A stretch of 13,660 nt of DNA from Terana coerulea (taxonomy: Eukaryota; Basidiomycota; Agaricomycetes; Polyporales; Phanerochaetaceae): positions 1-13,660 of the forward strand of contig JAKOGH010000176.1 in assembly GCA_024811115.1 (NCBI GenBank), in the 5' to 3' direction. The notes under the pieces are model-generated. The model was not told the origin of the DNA, did not search any database, and worked only from the letters and a program-made list of their open reading frames with translations. The position numbers were made by a program, and so were the translations under genes. Position 1 is the first letter of the stretch; each line of letters starts with the position of its first letter. This document shows, piece after piece, positions 7,883 through 13,660 of this stretch.

Positions 7883-9437
7883 CTAATCTCTCAGTACATC
7901 GAGAGGGTCGACGGCTTCTTCGCCCTCTATATGCTCCGTGTCCACTTCACCTTCAGCATCTTCAGCATCTGCGTCCAGAGCACTAAGAAGGTACGCAGGA
8001 TCGGTGACCTCTGCTTGCGCCTCTTCCCGTTCCCTGGCTTCCTCTTCATCCATCTTCGTATGTTGCACCTTGACCATGTGCCACTTCTTGGTAATTTGGT
8101 CGTAAGACTGCAAGTGTCCAGAACGTTACTGGGGTCGAGTAAGACAATGCTACTGCCACTTACGTTGACGCGCTTCTTCTTAAGCAACATCTTCCGCTCG
8201 ATGTTCTTGTAGTACGCGCCCTTCGGTCGTGGTTGTGAAGGCATAGGGTCATTTGTTGTCTTTGAGTCTTCGTAGTCCTCGCCTTCGTCCAAGAGAAGCA
8301 GGAATTCATTCGATACTTCCTGTTCGACCTTGACAACTTCGTAGTCGCGGACGAAGTGGAATGTTGTAGGCTGTCAAGTTGGTCAGACTGCATTCTTGGG
8401 TGCTCACTAGCTAACCCACCTCTTCGCCTTGCTCCGCATTCACAGGCCTCTCCAGCCGCGCTTGCTTGAACTGGACAGCAGTCTCGTCCTCCTTCGTCAA
8501 GTAATACGCCAAGAAGTGATCACCATCCGACTCCATGGGGCGAAGAACTGCGCAATCCAAACGAGGGTCGTCTTCGTCTGGTGGCCGCGGCTTGTCTCCT
8601 GGCCGTTCTGAGAACCGGAAAAGGTCGTATGCGTTTGCCCAGATGTTCGCGTCTGGGAGGACCTCGTATGTCTCAATAGCAGTGACGTTAGGTTTATTGG
8701 GATGCTTAAGTGTGGTGAGGTCGAAGTTGTCGGTTGCTGACGCGAAGGAAGCTTCTATGTCACGTATTTGTGCAGAGCGTGAGGTGTCGATGGCAGCTTC
8801 AACGACAGGTTTGCTAGACACGCGTGGTTGAACATGTGTGTTATGCTGGTGCCAACTTAGACGGATACGCACTGTTCTACGGGTGGGCCACGGAAGCTGC
8901 TGTCTCGACTGATATATTCTGTCTTTCTGAGCCATGAGACGTTCGGTATTGGTGTCGATGCGCCAGAGCCAGAGGTGCCATGTGTGAAAGAGCCTAAGGA
9001 GGAAGATGGATCAAGTAGCAGAGCTTGATCTTTTGGGTCAAGTATTGGAAGGTCCTGCGGGTCTGGGTTCAGTTCTACACTCCAAGAGTCACGGTCAGCA
9101 AGCAAACACGCTCTTAATGTGGACCAGCACGCACCAGAGTCGTCCGCATCCTGCTCCCATAGACAACCCCACCTGCTCAAATCGAGAGGCATACCACACT
9201 CTGCATCAACAATCATGGGTAATGGTGTATCGCTAGCAACGTCGTTCAAGAACTCGGCGCGAGCATAACGCATGGGATCCGTGGGGACGTCGAGTAGTTT
9301 TGGAGGACATGGCGGAGCAGGTAATGGGTTGGAGTATCGAACACGAACCAAAAGGTCGAGTTTACTAAAGAAACGTTCAATACCCAGGCAAGTCAATCAA
9401 AGAACGGCAGTGTGACATACCTCTTCTTGAAGCTCAT
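7883..9437 (-). CDS. PAF1: Paf1, RNA polymerase II-associated factor 1
   Basis: Paf1 is the core subunit of the nuclear Paf1 complex, which travels with RNA polymerase II and supports H2B ubiquitylation and H3 methylation. There are six exons in transcription order: 9437-9421, 9364-9135, 9074-8873, 8813-8420, 8370-8164 and 8107-7883. Introns are 49-60 nt and all phases join cleanly. The product is 424 residues, intact. Family landmarks in order are MSFKKSKLDLLVRVRYSNPL with PAPPCPPKLLDVPTDPMRY, then LNPDPQDLPILDPKD, VSWLRKTEYISR, KPVVEAAIDTSRSAQIRDIE, IETYEVLPDANIWANAYDLF and ARPKGAYYKN-like PRPKGAYYKNIERKMLLKKK. The tail (about 370-424) is strongly acidic. The first exon is only 17 nt. It is head-to-head with MAK21. 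Confidence 0.95.
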
Positions 9438-9694
9438 GATTTCTCGGTCCCAGAGGTTGGAGGACCACTGTCAGGAGGCGGCGCGGCGGGGCGCCCGCCC
9501 GACTTCGGGCGCTGAGTTTCACGTGGCCGCCACAAGCCGAAATTTAGTGAAGCGCTCATTCGCGACTTCAGCACTTCGCCAGACTTTCACTACTCTCTTG
9601 CGTGGTCGCAGCCTCATTCACGTACCTCCTGCGAGCCGCAGACAGGACAGGGCGCACACTATTCAGCGCTCTCCTCTTTCTTCCTCGTCTAAAC
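9438..9694. promoter_or_regulatory. Divergent PAF1/MAK21 promoter
   Basis: The two start codons are 257 bp apart, so both promoters must lie here or overlap. There is no TATA box. A CACGTG E-box lies at 9520-9525. A very GC-rich segment forms a perfect 7-bp hairpin, GCGCCCG (9491-9497) with CGGGCGC (9506-9512). A CT-rich tract at 9669-9690 comes directly before the MAK21 ATG, as is common in fungal housekeeping genes. The E-box role is inferred. Confidence 0.6.
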
Positions 9695-12600
9695 ATGGCG
9701 AAAGACGCAAAGTCGAAGTCTGGCAAAGTCAAGAGTTCGACACCAGACACGACCGGAAAGCCATCTTCGAGTAAGAAGTCTCAAGGAAAGGGCAAGAAGA
9801 CACTGGAAGCCCAGGTTCTTGCGCTCGGTGGAAATACAGATGACTTCGCACTACTGGCAGGGGTTGACGGAGATGGCGAGTTGATTCAAGGCGAGCAAGC
9901 AGCCGACGTGCGTACAGTTATGACCGTCCGTCTCAATCGAAGCTGACAGTTCGCACCTCTCTTGCCCATCCGTCCTATAAATTTGATACATCAGCCGCAA
10001 CTTACCAAGGACCTTTCCAACTTCCTAGAAGGTTTGAAAACCGGTCACGAACCTAAGGCAAAGAAGGAATGGAAAAATGCTGAGGGAAATGTGAAAAGCT
10101 CCAAGAAGGAGCAGCCGAAGAAGTCCAAACCGAAGAAAGCAGAGATTCCGGAGGACGCTCCTGAACCTGCGACATCTCCAGCATTGGCCCCCATAATCGG
10201 GGTCAAGACCACCGGCAAGCTAGTCTTCCCTCCCAATGCCCATTGGTATTCTGCGCTTCCACCTCTCGCTGCCCCGTCAAAACCACTCCCAGTCCCTTCT
10301 GCTTCCCAAATATCCTCCCTCTCCGACAAAGCGTCCAAGCTTCTTGCTTCCAGATGCTGCCGCGTACCAGGCATCCTCCGCATTTACAGGAAATAGCTCG
10401 TCGGACACCCATTTCTTGAACGCGATCCTCTCTAAGGGTACGCTTTCTGACAGACTGAGTGCCTTGACACTGCTGGTCCAGGCGAGCCCCGTACACAACA
10501 CGAAGGCTTTGGAGACACTCAAGAGCATGTCTGAACGAGGACGAGGCAAGGGTGGTAGGGATGAAGGGCTGAAAGCTATGCGCTGCGTAGTGGATTGGTG
10601 GGTTGGCGGTGGCGTACCAAGCCGAAAGCTGAAGTGAGTGCTTATCGCTTATCGTCTTACTCTTTCTTACCGTTGTCCTGACAGATACTTCCGTGACCAA
10701 CCGTTGCTGCACCCTGACGTGACGGACCAACACCTCCTCTTGTGGCATTTCGAGGACTGGCTTAAGAAATATTTCTTCTCTATTCTGCAAGCATTGGAGA
10801 CGTATTCCCTCGACACGTTGCCATATGTACGAACCCAAGCCCTTGGATTCGTTGCGATTTTGCTTCGCGAAAAGCCAGAGCAAGAACAGAATCTGCTACG
10901 GTTGCTTGCGAACAAACTGGTATGTGTCGAGCATGATTTTCACCGGGATTGCCAACTCAGTGCCTATACTCTAGGGCGATACCGAGAGGTCGGTGTGCTC
11001 ACGCGCATCATACCACCTCCTGCAGATCGTTCAGTCACACCCTGCGATGAAGGGAGTCATCGTGCGCGAGATTCGCTCCCTTATATTCCGCCCAACTGCA
11101 TCTACTTCGGCTCAGGCACAACAGGGTGCGGAGAGTGCTGCAGGCAAGAACACCCATATCCGGTTCGGAGATGATGAGAAGTCTTCCAAGACCCCCGAAA
11201 GGGAAGGGAAAGGGAAAGGAGAGCAAGTCCAGTACCATGGACCGGTGGAATTCGCATGCCTGGTACTACTCGGCTGTAACGTTGAACCAGGTCGTGCTGA
11301 CACCTAGCGACCACGACCGAGAGGTCGCCCGAGTCCTGATCGACGCCTACTTCGAGATGTTCCGCGAGATACTAGGAGGCATCAAAGGCTCACGCGAGTC
11401 TGAGGTAGCGAAGGACGAGGATATTGGAGAGGAGGATGGGAAGAAGTCGAAGAAGGGCAAGGCAAAGGAAATCCGCGGTGATGCTGGTTTCGTCGAAGTT
11501 GAAGACGCGAGCTCCCGACTCATCAGTGCGGTGCTGACTGGCGTTAACCGTGCTCTGCCGTTCGCGAAGGTCGACGCTGCAGGGGGCGACATGTTCAACA
11601 AACACATGGATACGCTTTTCCTCATCACTCATACATCCACCTTCAACATCTCCCTTCAGGCCCTCATGCTCATTCTCCAGGTCACCACCTACTTGCCCAC
11701 CTCGACTGCTTCGACATCCAAGGACACCGCCTCGTCGTTCGCCGCCACTTTGAAGGATCGATTTTACCGAACCTTGTATTCATCACTCCTGGACCAGCGT
11801 TTGGCGACTTCGAACAAGCAGGCCATGTATCTGAACCTTGTTTTCAAAGCTCTTAAACACGACACGAACGTCGAGCGAGTGAAGGCGTTTATCCGTCGGT
11901 TCATTCAAGTCCTTGTAGTCGGTGTGAGTAGCACAGGCGGTGTCGAGTTCGTGACTGGAGGACTGTTTTTACTTGGCGAAGTGAGCAAGAACCGATACCT
12001 TAATTCATTCAAAATGCTCACTAATGCGTGGCACAGCTGTTTAGCACCGTTCCTGGTCTCCGTTCCATGTTTAACGTCGCTGGATCTGAGAAGAGCGAGG
12101 ATGCCTATGATCCCAAGAAGCGCGATCCACAGTGGGCCCATGCGTCGTCATCACCGCTATATGAGCTGGTAGGTACCCTCCCGCACCTTTCACATGCGAC
12201 ATTCATTCACTTTGCTCACTTAGCTTCCACTTATGAACCACTACCATCCCGCCGTCTCATTACATGCACGACAACTCCTCACCGCGCGTCCTATCACAGC
12301 AACCGCGGACTTGTCGTTGAACACTGTCTCCCATTTCCTCGACAGGTTCGTATACAAAAACCCCAAGCAGCCGAAGCCGAAGGGTGTAAGCGCTATGCAG
12401 CCTGGTGCAACTGAGGTAGACGGCGCGAGCGGTGTTAAGCTGAAGAAGGGCGAAGTTGCAAACGGCGCGGCTCCTGTCAACGACGAGAAGTTTTGGAAGC
12501 GGAGAGTGGAGGATATCCCTATTGATGAGGTCAGCTTAGCTCATCGCTCTGTGCATTTGATATATGAGCTGATTGTCGGCATTTGAAGGTCTTCTTCCAC

Positions 12601-13305
12601 AAATACTTCACCCAGAAGAGTGGGAAGGAGAAGGCCATGTCCAACAAGGTTAACAAGCGGAAGAGCAAAGGAGAAGATGACGAGTCAGACGATGATGAGC
12701 TGGTATCCGACGAGTCGGGGGCGGAAGAGGAGGAGAGGAGTGCGGAAGAGGATGAGGACGATGAGAATAGTGACAAGGAGGAGGCTGAGATTTGGAAGGT
12801 ATGACTTTCCTCTTTACACTCAGTTGGCGCTTGACATCTCATTTCCCGCTAGGCTATGAAAGCGAGCATGCCCGCTGAGTTGCAGGATGACGATCTGTCT
12901 GCAGACAGCGATGGTGCGCCATCTGACCTCGACGAAGATGACGAGGACGATCTTGGCGAGCTGGATGGGGACGACAGTGACGCTGTATCCGACGCAGCTG
13001 GCAAAGCTGAGGATGACGATAGCGACGACAACGACGACGCGTTCGCGGAGGCCTCGGACGCCGAAGACCTTGTCTCGCTCGACGGCGACGTCCCCGACGG
13101 TCTCATCGACTTCGATGGCCCGGACTCCGAGGCAGACGAAGACGAAGAGTGGGGAGGTATCGACGATGGCACTAAGAAGAAGCGCAAGCGCGGCGGTGAA
13201 GATGACAAGAAAACGAAGAAGAAGAAGTTGCGCTCGCTGCCCACGTTCGCAAGCTACGAAGACTACGCAAAGATGATCGAAGACACCCCCGAAGACAACA
13301 TATAG
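9695..13305 (+). CDS. MAK21: Mak21/Noc1, 60S ribosome biogenesis protein (CBF/Mak21 family), with two +1 frame breaks
   Basis: Mak21 (Noc1, human CEBPZ) binds early pre-60S particles with Noc2 in the nucleolus. Eight exons are 9695-9907, 9995-10633, 10685-10919, 10975-11980, 12037-12168, 12224-12529, 12589-12798 and 12853-13305. Introns are 51-87 nt. A basic Lys/Ser-rich N-terminus leads into LTKDLSNFLEGL, GTLSDRLSALTLLVQASPVH, LRCVVDWW-like MRCVVDWWVGGG, a helical-repeat body with CSRASYHLLQIVQSHPAMK, the CBF signature region with YYSAVTLNQVVLTPSDHDRE, then PLMNHYHPAVSLHARQLL, FFHKYFTQKSGKEKA, an Asp/Glu-rich tract (about 12670-13150) and the conserved end SYEDYAKMIEDTPEDNI. The frame slips by one extra base near 10341-10352 (between KASKLL and PDAAAYQ) and near 11192-11196 in a CCCCC run. 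Allowing for both gives 1063 residues, close to yeast (about 1025). Sequence error is likely. Confidence 0.93.
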
Positions 13306-13527
13306 CCCTATGTCCGTCGAGGCTACCGTACGATCAGATGCGTGCACAATGCTGTCTCACGTATGATTTATATATCTTCCTGCATTTATCACATTCCTCG
13401 CATTTATCGAAATATTCTCCGAGTCAAATGGGTGATGTCCTGCAAGATAACACACAGGCAGTGGCAAGCACGGTGACATTTAGGACTTGAACAATGAACG
13501 TTGCGTCTATCGCAATGATCGGTTTTA
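13306..13527. other. MAK21 3' flank
   Basis: AT-richer 3' flank of MAK21. No gene or structured RNA is evident. If the small minus-strand gene at the right edge is real, the two genes are convergent here. Confidence 0.5.
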
Positions 13528-13629
13528 TTAGAACACTTCCCACATGATGCGTGCAAGAAGGATGCAGAACATAATAGCAGCGTCAACGCGCCATCCCCAT
13601 TCACCGAATCTACTTAGTGTGGAGGCCAT
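13528..13629 (-). CDS. Possible 33-residue membrane microprotein or last exon
   Basis: On the minus strand an ATG at 13629 opens a 33-codon frame to TAA at 13528-13530. The product starts MASTLSRFGEWGWRVDAA and continues with a hydrophobic run, IMFCILLARIMW, long enough for a short membrane helix. AATAAA, a possible polyadenylation signal, overlaps the stop (13524-13529). The frame is open upstream to the window edge, and a CTTCAG acceptor-like site lies just before the ATG. It could therefore be the final exon of a gene lying mostly to the right. I recognise no family. The short length makes chance a real possibility. Confidence 0.35.
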   Translation of the reverse strand: MASTLSRFGEWGWRVDAAIMFCILLARIMWEVF

Positions 13630-13660
13630 TCTGGCGCCCTGAAGGTCCGCGTGAGCGGTT

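Noticed and set aside
10203..10883. Long minus-strand frame of 226 codons
   Set aside because: It lies opposite clear MAK21 exons 2 and 3 and runs across a well-supported intron. No family features.
12820..13347. Long minus-strand frame rich in Val, Ser and Leu
   Set aside because: It is the antisense shadow of the acidic Asp/Glu-rich C-terminal tract of MAK21.

Overview
This window looks like nuclear DNA from a basidiomycete fungus, most likely an Agaricomycete of the polypore type. The genes are closely spaced and interrupted by many short introns (49 to 87 nt) with GTRNGY donors, CTRAY-like branch points and YAG acceptors. The histone H3 C-terminus ([15 protein letters not shown]) is of the fungal type. 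An F-box-like gene resembles an expanded family that I recall from polypores. I see no tRNA, rRNA, CRISPR array, transposase, reverse transcriptase or prokaryotic operon.

Layout from left to right: (1) a histone H3 gene with a TATA promoter (249-770, +), which carries two one-base deletions; (2) about 560 bp with no recognisable gene; (3) a direct tandem duplication with a period of about 1.96 kb (about 1331-3290 and 3291-5225), each unit holding roughly 1 kb of upstream DNA, a TATA box and a three-exon gene for a small secreted protein of 158 or 160 residues; (4) an F-box-like gene (about 5753-6555, +) whose C-terminal homology appears to continue past a TGA and a frame change, so it looks truncated; (5) an intronless Erv1/ALR sulfhydryl oxidase gene (7056-7664, +); (6) a six-exon PAF1 gene on the minus strand (7883-9437), convergent with the oxidase gene and sharing a roughly 257-bp divergent promoter with (7) an eight-exon MAK21/NOC1 ribosome-biogenesis gene (9695-13305, +) that carries two one-base insertions; (8) a possible 33-codon membrane microprotein or last exon on the minus strand at the right edge.

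The housekeeping genes cover chromatin (H3), transcription elongation (Paf1), mitochondrial intermembrane-space oxidative folding (Erv1) and early 60S assembly (Mak21). They do not form one pathway. The lineage-specific part is the duplicated secreted-protein pair, followed by the decaying F-box gene. Four of the five frame breaks lie in genes that are normally essential, and three of them are length changes in runs of C. I therefore suspect consensus errors in the sequence more than real pseudogenes, although raw reads are needed to decide. I did not find a convincing new molecular system. The items most worth following up are the tandem secreted-protein pair with its patchy identity, the two-residue insertion in the H3 tail, and the broken F-box gene.
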